Source: Notoacmeibacter sp.
GTDB taxonomy: Bacteria > Pseudomonadota > Alphaproteobacteria > Rhizobiales > Rhizobiaceae
Reading direction: 5' to 3'
Assembly (NCBI GenBank): GCA_019912385.1
Contig: JAIOIW010000138.1
Coordinates: forward strand, 1-38,053
Length of the DNA: 38,053 nt
In this document: in pieces, positions 16,891-25,591 of the stretch
How the letters are laid out: every line of letters starts with the position of its first letter
Numbering within the stretch: position 1 is the first letter of the stretch
Program-made: the position numbers and the translations under genes
Notes under the pieces: generated by a model
The model's database searches: none
Told to the model about the DNA's origin: nothing
The model's input: only the letters and a program-made list of their open reading frames with translations

Positions 16891-17448
16891 TTATCCGTTG
16901 GTCTGTGAATCGGCGGGCGCTTCTTCGTTTTCGTTCGTATCCGGCTTCAGGCGTTTCAGGATCGAGTTCTCCGGATCGTCGGGAAGCAGGTTCTGCAATT
17001 TCATGCCGACGCTGTCGAGCAGCGGACGCGACTTGGCCTGGGCCACCCAGGCCGGCTGGTTGTTTGCCACCAGCCAGTTGAAGAACAGCAGACCAACTGC
17101 GACCACCAGAATGCCCCGTGCCGCGCCATAGACGAAGCCAAGCGTGCGGTCGAGCGCGCCGACCCGCGAATCGATGATGAAGTCGGCGATCTTCATCGTG
17201 ATCACCGTGACCACGATCAGCGCAACGAAGAAGATGATGGCTGCGGAACCAGCCTGGGCGATCTTCTCGTTGTCGATGTAGGGTTTGAGTGCGGGCGTCA
17301 GCATCGGATAGAAGAAATAGGCGGTCGCACCCGCGGCGACCCACGAGGCGATGGAGAGCACCTCGCGCGAGAAACCGCGCACCATCGCCAGGATGGCGGA
17401 GACCAGCGTGAACAGGATCAGGATACCGTCGAGAATCGTGATGGGCAT
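16891..17448 (-). CDS. cvpA: CvpA-family inner membrane protein
   Basis: A 185-residue protein with four hydrophobic helices (ITILDGILILFTLVSAILAM, then three more) and a polar C-terminal tail. The motif FSREVLSIASWVAAG in the first loop is typical of CvpA. E. coli CvpA was named for colicin V production and lies just upstream of purF, as here. More recent work links it to envelope stress and bile resistance; its molecular role is unsettled. It lies 33 bases after radA on the same strand. Confidence 0.9.
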   Translation of the reverse strand: MPITILDGILILFTLVSAILAMVRGFSREVLSIASWVAAGATAYFFYPMLTPALKPYIDNEKIAQAGSAAIIFFVALIVVTVITMKIADFIIDSRVGALDRTLGFVYGAARGILVVAVGLLFFNWLVANNQPAWVAQAKSRPLLDSVGMKLQNLLPDDPENSILKRLKPDTNENEEAPADSQTNG

Positions 17449-17481
17449 AATGTTCGCATCCGTCTGGCGGCCTGCCGCCTG

Positions 17482-18891
17482 TTACCCGTTTCGATCGCCG
17501 TCGGCACGGGCCTTTTCACCCGCGATCCGCGCGACCAGGTCCACCAGCGTACGCAGTTGGTAGCCGGGGATACCGGCTCCCTTGGCGGATTCGTCGCTTC
17601 CCGCCGGCGTGACTGCTTGCCGGAATCCGAGTTTCTCGGCTTCCTTGAGCCGCTGGGCGGCATGGCCCACGGGCCGTACCGCGCCCGAGAGACTGATTTC
17701 GCCGAAATAGACGCAATCGGCGGGAAGGGCAAGTCCGGCCAGCGATGAAACCAGCGCGGCCGCGACCGCAAGGTCGGCGGCAGGTTCGGTTATCCGGTAT
17801 CCGCCGGCGACATTGAGATAGACGTCGTTCTGGCTGAAGCGCACCCCGCAATGGGCCTCCAGCACGGCAAGGACCATCGAAAGCCGGCTGGAATCCCAGC
17901 CGACGACAGCGCGCCGCGGCGTGCCGAGCGGGGAGGGCGCAACCAGCGCCTGGATTTCCACCAGCACCGGGCGTGTGCCTTCCATGCCGGCAAATACCGC
18001 AGCGCCGGGGGCGGCCGCGCTGCGCTCGCCAAGGAACAGCTCCGATGGATTGGCGACCTCCCGCAGGCCCGCGTCGCCCATCGCGAAGACGCCGATTTCG
18101 TCGGTCGCGCCGAAACGGTTCTTGACCGTGCGCAGGATGCGGTAGTGGTGGCCGCCTTCTCCCTCGAAATAGAGCACCGCGTCGACCATGTGCTCGACCA
18201 CGCGAGGGCCAGCGATCTGCCCGTCCTTGGTGACATGGCCGACGAGCACGATGGCCGCTCCGGTCGACTTGGCGTAGCGGATCATCGCCTGGGCGGACGA
18301 GCGCACCTGTGTCACGGTTCCCGGCGCCGATTCCGCCAGGTCGGTCCACAGCGTCTGAATGGAATCGAGGATGACGAGGTCCGGCCGCGTGCCGTCTGCC
18401 AGCGTCGCCAATATGTCCTCGACATTGGTTTCGGCGGCCAGTTCCACCGCGCTGTCGGCAACACCCAGGCGCTGGGCGCGCAGGCGCACCTGCGCCACCG
18501 CTTCCTCGCCGGAAACATAGACGACGCGGTTGCCGCGCCGCGCCAGCGCGGCGGCCGCCTGCATCAGCAATGTCGATTTGCCGATGCCGGGATCACCGCC
18601 GACCAGAAGCGCCGATCCGCGCACGAAACCGCCGCCGGTCACCCGGTCGAGTTCGGAAATCCCCGTTGCTACGCGCGGCGCGTCCTCGATCTCGCCGGAA
18701 AGCGTGGTGAGCGCGACCGGGCGACCCTTGCGCGCCGAGCGTATCGCCGACGGCCCGCCGCCGATGCCCCCGCCCGTCGTCCCTTCCTCGATGATCGTGT
18801 TCCACTCGCCGCACGCGTCGCACTTGCCCGCCCAGCGCGAATGCACGGAGCCGCAATTGGTGCAGATGAACTGGACGCGGGTTTTAGCCAC
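17482..18891 (-). CDS. radA: DNA repair protein RadA (branch migration helicase)
   Basis: GTG 18891 shares one base with the alr stop (TAGTG) and gives 469 residues starting MAKTRVQFIC; the frame continues upstream to a TTG but those residues do not match the family. An N-terminal four-cysteine zinc finger (C10, C13, C24, C27) is followed by the RecA-like core with Walker A GDPGIGKST (99-107) and the RadA-specific KNRFG (257-261). The C-terminal third is the Lon-protease-like domain. RadA extends heteroduplex during recombination with RecA. The order alr-radA-cvpA-purF is widely kept in Rhizobiales. Confidence 0.96.
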   Translation of the reverse strand: MAKTRVQFICTNCGSVHSRWAGKCDACGEWNTIIEEGTTGGGIGGGPSAIRSARKGRPVALTTLSGEIEDAPRVATGISELDRVTGGGFVRGSALLVGGDPGIGKSTLLMQAAAALARRGNRVVYVSGEEAVAQVRLRAQRLGVADSAVELAAETNVEDILATLADGTRPDLVILDSIQTLWTDLAESAPGTVTQVRSSAQAMIRYAKSTGAAIVLVGHVTKDGQIAGPRVVEHMVDAVLYFEGEGGHHYRILRTVKNRFGATDEIGVFAMGDAGLREVANPSELFLGERSAAAPGAAVFAGMEGTRPVLVEIQALVAPSPLGTPRRAVVGWDSSRLSMVLAVLEAHCGVRFSQNDVYLNVAGGYRITEPAADLAVAAALVSSLAGLALPADCVYFGEISLSGAVRPVGHAAQRLKEAEKLGFRQAVTPAGSDESAKGAGIPGYQLRTLVDLVARIAGEKARADGDRNG

Positions 18892-20069
18892 TATTGCGAT
18901 CCCGTGGAATTGACGTTCCGCCGCCAATAGCGCCGTCCCAGGCTGGTGAGCAATTCGTAGCCGATCGTCCCAGCCGCTTTTGCCGCTTTTTCCAGCGGAA
19001 TATTCGCCCCGAACAGCTCGATCCAGTCGCCTTCCGTGACCGCGTCTTCGGGCACGTCGGTGATGTCGAACAGCGTCAGGTCCATGGTCACGCGGCCCAG
19101 CACCGGGACTTCATGACCCGCCACAAAGCCCGTTCCGCCCGCCGCGACCGCCTCGCGCAACGGCACGCCCGAGCCCGACAGCGCGCGGTGATAGCCGTCG
19201 GCATAGCCGGTGGCGGCGACGGCGATCACCGTGTCGCGGTCGAGCGTGACCGTCGCGCCATAACTCGCGGTCTCGCCGGCCCTGACATGGCGGATCTGGA
19301 TGATCCGCGCTTCCGCTGTCACGACCGGCCGGAGCGGGTTCTCGATCCCCTCGACCGCGACGCCGCCGAACAGCGCGACGCCTGGACGCGTAACCTCGAA
19401 GGTGAATTCCGGGCCGAGAAATATCCCCGCCGAATTGGCCAGGCTTGAATCGACACCCGAAAACGCCTGTCTAATCCGTTGAAATGACTCCAGTTGCGTC
19501 CGGTTCTTCGGATGATCCGGCGTGTCGGCGCATGCTAGATGACTCATCACGAGGATCGGCGTGATCGCGTGGTCGCTACCGTTGCGCGCGGCAAGGCCCA
19601 GTGCCTCGTCGACCGTCAGCCCCAGCCGGCTCATTCCCGTGTCGACGTGGATCGCGCAGGGCCGCCGCGATCCACGCGCGCGCCAGAAACGCGCCCAGAT
19701 CTCGATCTGGTTCAGCGAATTGAGCACCGGCACGAGGCCGGCCTCGGCCATCACCGCCGCCGACGCTTCGTCGAAGACGCCGCTCAGCACGAAGATCTCC
19801 GCGCCGGGCAGCAATTGCCTGAGCTTCACTCCTTCACCGGGCAGCGCGACGAAGAAGCGCGTGCAACCGGCCGCCGCCAGCGCCGGGGCGGCGCGCTCCA
19901 GCCCGATCCCGTAGGCGTCGGCCTTGACCACAGCGGCGGCAATCGCCGGGGCCGAGCGCTGCGCGAGCGCCCGGTAGTTGGCGGCCAGCGCATCGAGGTC
20001 GATGGTCAATCGTCCCCCGGCAATGCGCGGATCGGCGGCGGCGGCGCTCACGTTCGGCAGCCCTGCCAC
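18891..20069 (-). CDS. alr: Alanine racemase
   Basis: A 392-residue fold-type III PLP enzyme. The start is GTG 20069, one base after the dnaB stop. Lys49 in VVKADAYG forms the Schiff base with PLP; ETASYGATVTLDRD contains the second catalytic Tyr in the beta-barrel C-terminal domain, and GYADGYHRALS is a further family motif. It supplies D-alanine for peptidoglycan. The N-terminal 18 residues before GGRLTIDLDAL are poorly conserved in the family. Tight spacing on both sides indicates cotranscription with dnaB and radA. Confidence 0.95.
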   Translation of the reverse strand: MAGLPNVSAAAADPRIAGGRLTIDLDALAANYRALAQRSAPAIAAAVVKADAYGIGLERAAPALAAAGCTRFFVALPGEGVKLRQLLPGAEIFVLSGVFDEASAAVMAEAGLVPVLNSLNQIEIWARFWRARGSRRPCAIHVDTGMSRLGLTVDEALGLAARNGSDHAITPILVMSHLACADTPDHPKNRTQLESFQRIRQAFSGVDSSLANSAGIFLGPEFTFEVTRPGVALFGGVAVEGIENPLRPVVTAEARIIQIRHVRAGETASYGATVTLDRDTVIAVAATGYADGYHRALSGSGVPLREAVAAGGTGFVAGHEVPVLGRVTMDLTLFDITDVPEDAVTEGDWIELFGANIPLEKAAKAAGTIGYELLTSLGRRYWRRNVNSTGSQ

Positions 20070-20070
20070 C

Positions 20071-21561
20071 CTACTCGAACCGCTCGGGCAGGTGGCTATC
20101 CTCGGCCAGGTCGGAGAAGCGGGTGAACTGGCCCTCGAAGGCGAGTTCCACTGTGCCGGTCGGGCCGTGGCGCTGCTTGGCGATGATCAGTTCCGCCTTG
20201 CCGCGCGCACTCGTCAGATCGCTTTCCCATTTCATGTGCTCTTCGGTGCCGGGCTTGGGTTCGCGGTTTTGCAGGTAGTACTCCTCGCGATAGACGAACA
20301 GCACCACGTCCGCATCCTGCTCGATGGAGCCGGATTCGCGAAGGTCGGAAAGCTGCGGGTGCTTGTCCTCTCGACTTTCCACCTGGCGCGAGAGCTGGGA
20401 AAGGGCGATGATCGGCACGTGCAGCTCCTTGGCCAGCGCCTTCAGCCCGGTGGTGATCTCGGTCAGTTCCTGCACGCGGTTCTGGCTCGCCCTGGCTGAC
20501 GAACCCTGCATGAGCTGGATATAGTCGATGACGATGACATCGAGGCCGCGCTGGCGCTTCAACCGCCGCGCACGCGCGGCGAGCTGGGCGATCGAGATGC
20601 CGCCCGTCTGGTCGATATAGAGCGGCGTACGCTGCATCATCTGCGAACAGGCTACCAGTTTTTCGAAATCGGCCTCGGTGATCTCGCCGCGGCGGATTTT
20701 CGATGACGAAATTTCGGTTTGTTCGGAAATGATACGCGTGGCGAGCTGCTCCGACGACATTTCGAGCGAGAAGAAGCCGACGACGCCGCCATTCTTGGCA
20801 ACGACCGAACCATCGGCCTGCTCGGCCGGCTCGTATGCCGCCGCGATATTGAATGCGATATTGGTGGCAAGCGAAGTCTTGCCCATCGCGGGACGGCCCG
20901 CGAGGATGACGAGATCGGAGGGTTGCAGGCCGCCCAGACGCCGGTCGACGTCGCGCAATCCGGTCGATATGCCCGACAGGTGCCCGTCGCGCTGGTAGGC
21001 TGCGCTGGCCATGTCGACAGCCAGGCTGACGGCGTCGGTGAACGACTGGAAGCCGCCGTCGTAACGGCCGGTCTCCGCCAGTTCGAACAACCGGCGTTCG
21101 GCGTCCTCGATCTGTTCCTGCGGCGCCATGTCGACCGGTGCGTCAAAGGCGATGTTGACCATGTCCTCGCCAATGGTGATCAGCGCGCGCCGCGTGGCCA
21201 TGTCGTAAATCGCACGGCCATAGTCTTCGGCATTGATGATCGTCACCGCCTCGGCGGCCAGACGCGCAAGGTATTGCGCGACCGTCATCTCGCCGACCTT
21301 CTCCTCAGCCGGCAGGAAGGTCTTGAGCGTGACCGGATTGGCCATCTTGCCCATGCGGATCAGTTCGCCGGCCACCTCGTAGGTCTTGCGGTGCAGCGGC
21401 TCGAAGAAATGCGCCGGTTTCAGGAAGTCCGACACCCGGTAGAAGGCGTCGTTATTGACCAGGACCGCGCCCAGCAGGGCCTGCTCGGCCTCGATGTTGT
21501 TCGGCGCCTCGCGATAGAGCGCCGTTTCCTTTGTTTCGAGTTTGCGTGCGGCTTCTGCCAT
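20071..21561 (-). CDS. dnaB: Replicative DNA helicase DnaB
   Basis: A 496-residue hexameric helicase. The N-terminal DnaB domain (about 20-120) starts with PNNIEAEQALLGAVLVN and binds primase. The RecA-like motor has Walker A GRPAMGKTS (222-230), then FFSLEMSSEQLATR, and Walker B-like LDVIVIDYIQLMQGS. No intein is present. The insertion around YEPAEQADGSVVAKNGG before FFSLEM is commonly seen in alphaproteobacteria. It is the first gene of dnaB-alr-radA, preceded by 286 bp that hold the rplI terminator, a GANTC cluster and a possible promoter. Confidence 0.96.
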   Translation of the reverse strand: MAEAARKLETKETALYREAPNNIEAEQALLGAVLVNNDAFYRVSDFLKPAHFFEPLHRKTYEVAGELIRMGKMANPVTLKTFLPAEEKVGEMTVAQYLARLAAEAVTIINAEDYGRAIYDMATRRALITIGEDMVNIAFDAPVDMAPQEQIEDAERRLFELAETGRYDGGFQSFTDAVSLAVDMASAAYQRDGHLSGISTGLRDVDRRLGGLQPSDLVILAGRPAMGKTSLATNIAFNIAAAYEPAEQADGSVVAKNGGVVGFFSLEMSSEQLATRIISEQTEISSSKIRRGEITEADFEKLVACSQMMQRTPLYIDQTGGISIAQLAARARRLKRQRGLDVIVIDYIQLMQGSSARASQNRVQELTEITTGLKALAKELHVPIIALSQLSRQVESREDKHPQLSDLRESGSIEQDADVVLFVYREEYYLQNREPKPGTEEHMKWESDLTSARGKAELIIAKQRHGPTGTVELAFEGQFTRFSDLAEDSHLPERFE

Positions 21562-21667
21562 AACCGGCCCTGGATTTCCCCTTGCGGCGTGCGGCCGCTC
21601 ATTTGCCCCGTCAATTCACCTAACCCGTTCGGTGGCCTGTGTCGGTATCGGTCGTCGACTTCTTACC

Positions 21668-21695
21668 GTGATACCCGTTACTCACAGCCCATCAA
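21668..21695 (-). promoter_or_regulatory. Possible sigma-70-type promoter for dnaB
   Basis: On the minus strand TTGATG (21690-21695) and TATCAC (21668-21673) are separated by 16 bp, placing a start about 100 bases upstream of the dnaB ATG. The match is moderate and was found by eye. Confidence 0.3.
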
Positions 21696-21707
21696 CGAAA
21701 CGAATAA

Positions 21708-21748
21708 GAATCTGCCGGGACGAATTGACATCGAATCTAGGTGATTCG
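21708..21748. promoter_or_regulatory. GANTC cluster and palindrome upstream of dnaB
   Basis: Three GANTC sites occur within 40 bp: GAATC at 21708-21712, GAATC at 21733-21737 and GATTC at 21743-21747. The last two form the inverted repeat CGAATC-TAGGT-GATTCG (21732-21748). GANTC is the target of the CcrM methyltransferase, which times cell-cycle promoters in alphaproteobacteria together with GcrA. The cluster sits just upstream of the proposed dnaB promoter. Confidence 0.45.
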
Positions 21749-21774
21749 TAGCAGCTTTGGCGCGAAATTTGGCG

Positions 21775-21805
21775 AAAAAGCAACGCCCGGCCGCAGGGCC
21801 GGGCG
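21775..21805 (-). terminator. Intrinsic terminator after rplI
   Basis: On the minus strand a perfect 9-bp GC-rich stem (arms 21797-21805 and 21784-21792, four-base loop) is followed by GTTGC and five T residues (21779-21775). It lies 43 bp downstream of the rplI stop and separates the ribosomal-protein operon from dnaB. Confidence 0.8.
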
Positions 21806-21847
21806 CTCTGTGTCGGCATGTCCCGGAAGGGACTGAAAACGGGGGGC

Positions 21848-22450
21848 TTATTCGCCCTGTTCCTCTTCCGCCTCGCCTTCTTCGGCCTCGAACTCGGCTT
21901 CCTCGGAGAAGAACTCCTCGGGACGCGCCGCCTCGTTGACGTCCTCGCCGTAGATAGCCTCGGCGGAGGTCAGGTCTTCGCCGCGCAACTGGCGCTCGGC
22001 CTCGTCGGCGGATCGCGCGATGTTGAGCGTGATGGTGACTTCGACTTCCGGATGCAGCGCGATCACGACTTCGCTGATGCCGATCGCCTTGATCGGCGTG
22101 TTCAGGTTGATCTGGTTGCGCGACACGTTGAAGCCTTCGCCGTTGAGCAGTTCGGAAATGTCGCGCGTGGCAACCGAACCGTAGAGCTGGCCGGTTTCGC
22201 CAGCGGCGCGCACGACGATGAAGGACTTGCCGTCCAGTGTCTCGGCAACCTTGGCGGCTTCCGCCTTGCGTTCGTTATTGCGCGCCTCAAGCTGGGAGCG
22301 TTCGGCTTCGAAACGCTGCCGGTTGGTTTCGTTGGCGCGCAGCGCCTTGCCCGACGGCAGCAGGAAATTGCGGGCGTAGCCGTCCTTCACCTTCACCACT
22401 TCGCCCATGTGGCCGAGCTTCGCGATGCGTTCAAGCAGAATGACTTCCAT
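21848..22450 (-). CDS. rplI: 50S ribosomal protein L9
   Basis: A 200-residue protein. The N-terminal domain starts [19 protein letters not shown] with the RNA-binding [16 protein letters not shown], followed by the long central helix and the C-terminal domain. Bacterial L9 normally has about 150 residues; the remaining 40-50 here are a strongly acidic tail ([17 protein letters not shown]...), an extension common in Rhizobiales. GGAAAGG precedes the ATG. It is the last gene of rpsF-rpsR-DUF2232-rplI and is followed by a terminator. Confidence 0.97.
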   Translation of the reverse strand: MEVILLERIAKLGHMGEVVKVKDGYARNFLLPSGKALRANETNRQRFEAERSQLEARNNERKAEAAKVAETLDGKSFIVVRAAGETGQLYGSVATRDISELLNGEGFNVSRNQINLNTPIKAIGISEVVIALHPEVEVTITLNIARSADEAERQLRGEDLTSAEAIYGEDVNEAARPEEFFSEEAEFEAEEGEAEEEQGE

Positions 22451-22470
22451 GACGTGTTCCTTTCCAGATA

Positions 22471-23427
22471 TCAGGTCTTAGGGTTTGGATTGGCCGGCCC
22501 CTGTGACACCGTGACCTGGCGGCGGGTGTCGAGGAGGCCGGCAATGAGAAATGCGAACAGCGGAAACGACAGGAATGCCGTGGCGAGATAGGCGAGCCAC
22601 AGCATGATCGCCCGCCCCGGCTTCCCTCGCGTGCGGGCATGCGCCATCGCATAGCCCGAGACGATGAATCCCGCCGCCAGCGCTCCGGCAACCGCAGATG
22701 CCGCAAAGCCGAAACCGCCCGGCGCGAAGGCTGCCAGCATCGCTGCACCGAAAAGCGCGAGGCCAAGGCGGGGCATCCTGAGCGCCGTGGGCCAGTCATC
22801 GCGGGGCCGCTTCAACCGCCCCGATAGGCGAACCAGGGTTCCCGCGAGATAGAAGTTACCGAGCAGGACGATCACCCATGTGGCCGGCTGCAGCGCCGGC
22901 AGCACGTTCGTGAGCAGGCGGGCGAGCGATTGCTCCGCGCCTTCGACGAACTGCAGGTCAGGATTGGCTTCACGCATGGCGTCCATGAGGCGGGCTGCCA
23001 TCTGCACGCCGAATTCCGGCCCGTAGCCGTGGAAAACGCCGAGCGCGACAAATCCGCCGGCGATCGCAAGGGCGGTATAAAGCAGGATGTCGGACAGCGG
23101 ATACCACGCGAGGCTGCCCTCGGGGCCGCCGACTTCCTCCGCAGGGCGGGCGAGATTGGCGAGATAGCCCATCAGGCCGGCCGGAAGCGCTATGACGAGC
23201 GCGACGATCGAGGCGCCGGGAAAGCTGGTCAGCGCCGCCGAGATGCCAAAACAGGCGACCGCGGCCGCAATGGAGGCTTGCGGACCCCAGGCGAGCGCGG
23301 ATGCAATCACCGGCAGCGGTGACAGCAGGAACAGGACGGTCGCTCCGGACACCGAGCCGGCCGAAAGCAGCCCGGCGGTCAATCCGCCAAGCAGGCCTGC
23401 GCCTATCGCCTTTGCATCGAGTGTCAT
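22471..23427 (-). CDS. DUF2232-family integral membrane protein
   Basis: A 318-residue protein with about eight hydrophobic segments, starting [20 protein letters not shown] and ending in a short polar tail. The alphaproteobacterial DUF2232 family is regularly found between rpsR and rplI, as here, and distantly resembles Bacillus YybS-type proteins. Its function is unknown; conserved placement in a ribosomal-protein operon suggests growth-linked expression. The gap to rplI is 20 bases; the 138-base gap after rpsR contains a strong hairpin. Confidence 0.85.
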   Translation of the reverse strand: MTLDAKAIGAGLLGGLTAGLLSAGSVSGATVLFLLSPLPVIASALAWGPQASIAAAVACFGISAALTSFPGASIVALVIALPAGLMGYLANLARPAEEVGGPEGSLAWYPLSDILLYTALAIAGGFVALGVFHGYGPEFGVQMAARLMDAMREANPDLQFVEGAEQSLARLLTNVLPALQPATWVIVLLGNFYLAGTLVRLSGRLKRPRDDWPTALRMPRLGLALFGAAMLAAFAPGGFGFAASAVAGALAAGFIVSGYAMAHARTRGKPGRAIMLWLAYLATAFLSFPLFAFLIAGLLDTRRQVTVSQGPANPNPKT

Positions 23428-23531
23428 TTCGGTCGCTGTCCTGCATCTCGTGCAGTTAGGGGAGGGCTATGCCTGTCCCCAACTCGGATTTTGATCTTGC
23501 GTCCGCGTGCCGAACACGCGGGGCGGGGCCG

Positions 23532-23556
23532 CCGGCGGCGCGGGAAGCGCCGCCGG
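23532..23556 (-). other. Perfect 10-bp GC hairpin after rpsR
   Basis: The arms CCGGCGGCGC and GCGCCGCCGG enclose a five-base loop, giving a stem made only of G-C pairs, starting nine bases beyond the rpsR stop. No T-tract follows, so it is not a standard terminator. It could stabilise the 3' end of the rpsF-rpsR transcript or slow polymerase before the DUF2232 gene. Confidence 0.6.
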
Positions 23557-23565
23557 AAGCGGGTA

Positions 23566-23814
23566 TTACTTCACCACGTAGGGCAGAAGGCCGAGGAAAC
23601 GTGCGCGCTTGATCGCCTTGGCGAGTTCGCGCTGCTTCTTCTGGCTGACGGCCGTGATCCGCGAAGGAACGATCTTGCCGCGCTCCGAAATGTAGCGCTG
23701 CAGCAGTTTCGTGTCCTTGTAGTCGATCTTCGGCGCATTCGCACCGGAGAACGGGCAGGTCTTGCGGCGGCGGTGGAACGGCCGTCGGGTGGGGATCTGG
23801 TTGATGTCGACCAT
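23566..23814 (-). CDS. rpsR: 30S ribosomal protein S18
   Basis: An 82-residue protein with the core [20 protein letters not shown] and [20 protein letters not shown], and one Cys in the N-terminal [11 protein letters not shown] segment. Its ATG shares a base with the rpsF stop (TAATG), and an excellent GGAGGTGA ribosome site lies within the end of rpsF, so the two are translationally coupled. S18 binds S6 and 16S rRNA in the small-subunit platform. Confidence 0.97.
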   Translation of the reverse strand: MVDINQIPTRRPFHRRRKTCPFSGANAPKIDYKDTKLLQRYISERGKIVPSRITAVSQKKQRELAKAIKRARFLGLLPYVVK

Positions 23815-24263
23815 TATGCGTCACCTCCGGAAGCTTCACGACGCGGGCCACGGTCGCCACGGTCACCGCGATCACCCCTGTCGCCGCGGGGGAAACGGTC
23901 GCCGCGGTCGCCACGTGGGCCGCCGCGGTCGGGGCGGTCGTCGCGCTTCGTCATCATTGCGGACGGGCCGGCCTCGTGTTCCTCGACGCGGATCGTCATG
24001 TAGCGCAGCACGTCTTCCGACAGGCGCTGCTGGCGTTCCACTTCGCTGACTGCGGCGGCGGGAGCGTCGATGTTCATCAGCGTGTAGAACGCCTTGCGGT
24101 TCTTGTTGATGCGGTAGGCGAGGGACTTCAGTCCCCAGTTTTCCACCTTGCCGACGGATCCGCCTGCGGCTTCGATCACGCCCTTGTACTGTTCGACGAG
24201 GGCATCGACCTGCTGCTGCGAGAGGTCCTGGCGGGCAAGGAAGACGTGTTCGTAAAGAGCCAT
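23814..24263 (-). CDS. rpsF: 30S ribosomal protein S6
   Basis: ATG 24263 gives [15 protein letters not shown], the family start, and 149 residues; the frame continues 12 codons upstream but that part is leader. The S6 fold occupies about residues 1-100 ([20 protein letters not shown] in the middle). The last ~40 residues are a tail with repeated Arg-Gly-Asp units ending in EASGGDA, probably disordered; charged S6 tails are common in alphaproteobacteria. The AAAGG ribosome site is part of a long-range inverted repeat in the leader. S6 pairs with S18, encoded next. Confidence 0.97.
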   Translation of the reverse strand: MALYEHVFLARQDLSQQQVDALVEQYKGVIEAAGGSVGKVENWGLKSLAYRINKNRKAFYTLMNIDAPAAAVSEVERQQRLSEDVLRYMTIRVEEHEAGPSAMMTKRDDRPDRGGPRGDRGDRFPRGDRGDRGDRGDRGPRREASGGDA

Positions 24264-24269
24264 TGTCTT

Positions 24270-24351
24270 GCCTTTCTTCGTTTCTGTCCGTCCGGCCATG
24301 CGGCTAAGCCTCTGCGACTTTCAGGGAACCGCGTTGGCGGCGAAGAAAGGC
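24270..24351 (-). promoter_or_regulatory. rpsF leader stem masking the ribosome-binding site
   Basis: GCCTTTCTTCG (minus strand, 24351-24341) and CGAAGAAAGGC (24280-24270) are perfect 11-base complements enclosing 60 nt. The 3' arm includes the AAAGG ribosome site of rpsF, six bases from its ATG, so formation of the stem would block initiation. The enclosed bases contain smaller hairpins (CCGC-CAAC-GCGG and GGC-TTA-GCC). S6:S18 complexes are known to bind rpsF leaders in several bacterial groups; a link here is inference. Confidence 0.55.
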
Positions 24352-24473
24352 GCTGTCGAAGCGGTCGAGAGCGGAGACGCAAGGGAGGTCGGTACCGTTT
24401 CGGTTCCTGTAAAGCCCGCGCTGCGGGCAATACCCTCCGTTCAACCCCCGGCATGGACCGGCAGAACGGGGCG

Positions 24474-24501
24474 CTTATACGCTATTTTGTGCGTTGCGCA
24501 A
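24474..24501 (-). promoter_or_regulatory. Predicted promoter of the rpsF operon
   Basis: On the minus strand TTGCGC (24496-24501) and TATAAG (24474-24479) are spaced by 16 bp. Transcription would begin about 24467, giving a leader of about 200 nt before rpsF that includes the 11-bp inverted repeat. No gene lies between this promoter and rpsF. Confidence 0.5.
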
Positions 24502-24534
24502 GAGCTATCGCCTCGCGTCACGGGCGTCTGGCCG

Positions 24535-25005
24535 TCAGAACCCCAGTGCGCGTCGCCGGGCCAGCGCCTGCGGCGGCCAGATCGTCTCCAGCCTGGGATA
24601 AAAGATATCGTAGGCCGGCACGTCCGCCGGCAGGCCCACCCACGGCAGTTTCGATCGGGTGAAGATATGGACGTCGGGCGGCAAGGCCGACGGCTCGTCC
24701 AACGTTCCAACGCGCACGAAGACCATGGATTGCCGCCGGCCGTAGTCCGACCATACTGTCGTCCCGCATTCCTTGCAGCGATAGATATCGTGTGGACGCC
24801 CGCTGTCGGTGGGCATGGTGATCATGGATGTCCCGCCGCGTTCGACCTCGATATTGTCGCGCTCGATGATGGCGTTGATCACGAATCCCGAGCCGGTCTG
24901 GCGTTGGCAGTCCTTGCAGTGGCAGCAATGGACGACCATCGGTTCGGCCTTCAGCCGGTAGCGAAGCGCGCCGCACGCGCATCCGCCACAAGGATCCTGG
25001 GTCAT
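24535..25005 (-). CDS. GFA-family zinc protein (DUF636)
   Basis: ATG 25005 (with GAGGAT upstream) gives 156 residues; an in-frame TTG eight codons earlier is less likely. Zinc-ligand cysteines occur in the family arrangement: GGCACGALRY near residues 7-16, CCHCKDCQR near 27-35 and YRCKECGT near 79-86. The family is named after glutathione-dependent formaldehyde-activating enzyme (Gfa), which was reported to speed formation of S-hydroxymethylglutathione, but most members are uncharacterised. There is no formaldehyde-pathway gene next to it in this window. It is divergent from nothing obvious: the rpsF leader lies downstream. Confidence 0.85.
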   Translation of the reverse strand: MTQDPCGGCACGALRYRLKAEPMVVHCCHCKDCQRQTGSGFVINAIIERDNIEVERGGTSMITMPTDSGRPHDIYRCKECGTTVWSDYGRRQSMVFVRVGTLDEPSALPPDVHIFTRSKLPWVGLPADVPAYDIFYPRLETIWPPQALARRRALGF

Positions 25006-25175
25006 GGTTCCGCGATCCTCCAGCCGCAATCATACATCGTGGCGATGGCCGGGATGGACCACCGCCTGCGAATGAGACGTTGCGAAATATCCGCCACGCG
25101 ACCCGGAAACGTCAATCCGTAACCGCCGCGCCGGTTTGGCATCGGATTCGAAGCGGTCGTGCCGGAAAGGGCCGA

Positions 25176-25475
25176 TCAGGTGTTGTTTTCGGCTCTTGTC
25201 TCGGCATCCCATGCGAGCCGCCACGTGAACGCGGTCGCAATCAGGGCACAGACTACCGCCGCGCCATAGAGGACCAACGACGTGCGCGGGCCAGCGCCAA
25301 GAGCGCCGGAAATCGCCCACGCGGTCATCAATGCGACGGCGAAAGCCTGCGTGGCAACAAATATCGTGATGCTCACCGTACCAATTATGGTCGATAGGGT
25401 AATGACACGATCGGTTAGGCTCGATTTTGCGGCTTCTTCGGGGAACGCCGCGACCCCCATCTCTTGCACGGACAT
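25176..25475 (-). CDS. Small two-helix membrane protein, unknown function
   Basis: From ATG 25475 the product has 99 residues with a polar N-terminus (MSVQEMGVAAFPEEAAKSS), two or three hydrophobic stretches (about residues 26-58 and 68-86) and a charged end (WDAETRAENNT). The frame is open further upstream to 25625 but that region overlaps the neighbouring gene's end and is basic and non-hydrophobic. No family is recognised. The ribosome site is weak. It follows the secreted-protein gene on the same strand after 116 bp. Confidence 0.5.
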   Translation of the reverse strand: MSVQEMGVAAFPEEAAKSSLTDRVITLSTIIGTVSITIFVATQAFAVALMTAWAISGALGAGPRTSLVLYGAAVVCALIATAFTWRLAWDAETRAENNT

Positions 25476-25591
25476 GCGCGCAATATTCCAACTTGCCGCT
25501 GCCGGGTCTGGAGCGGTGCGGCGGGAATTTTGGGCGAGATCAAGGCGGAATCGGGGCGGACAGATCGCGGCACGAACTATTTTTTCAGGCC

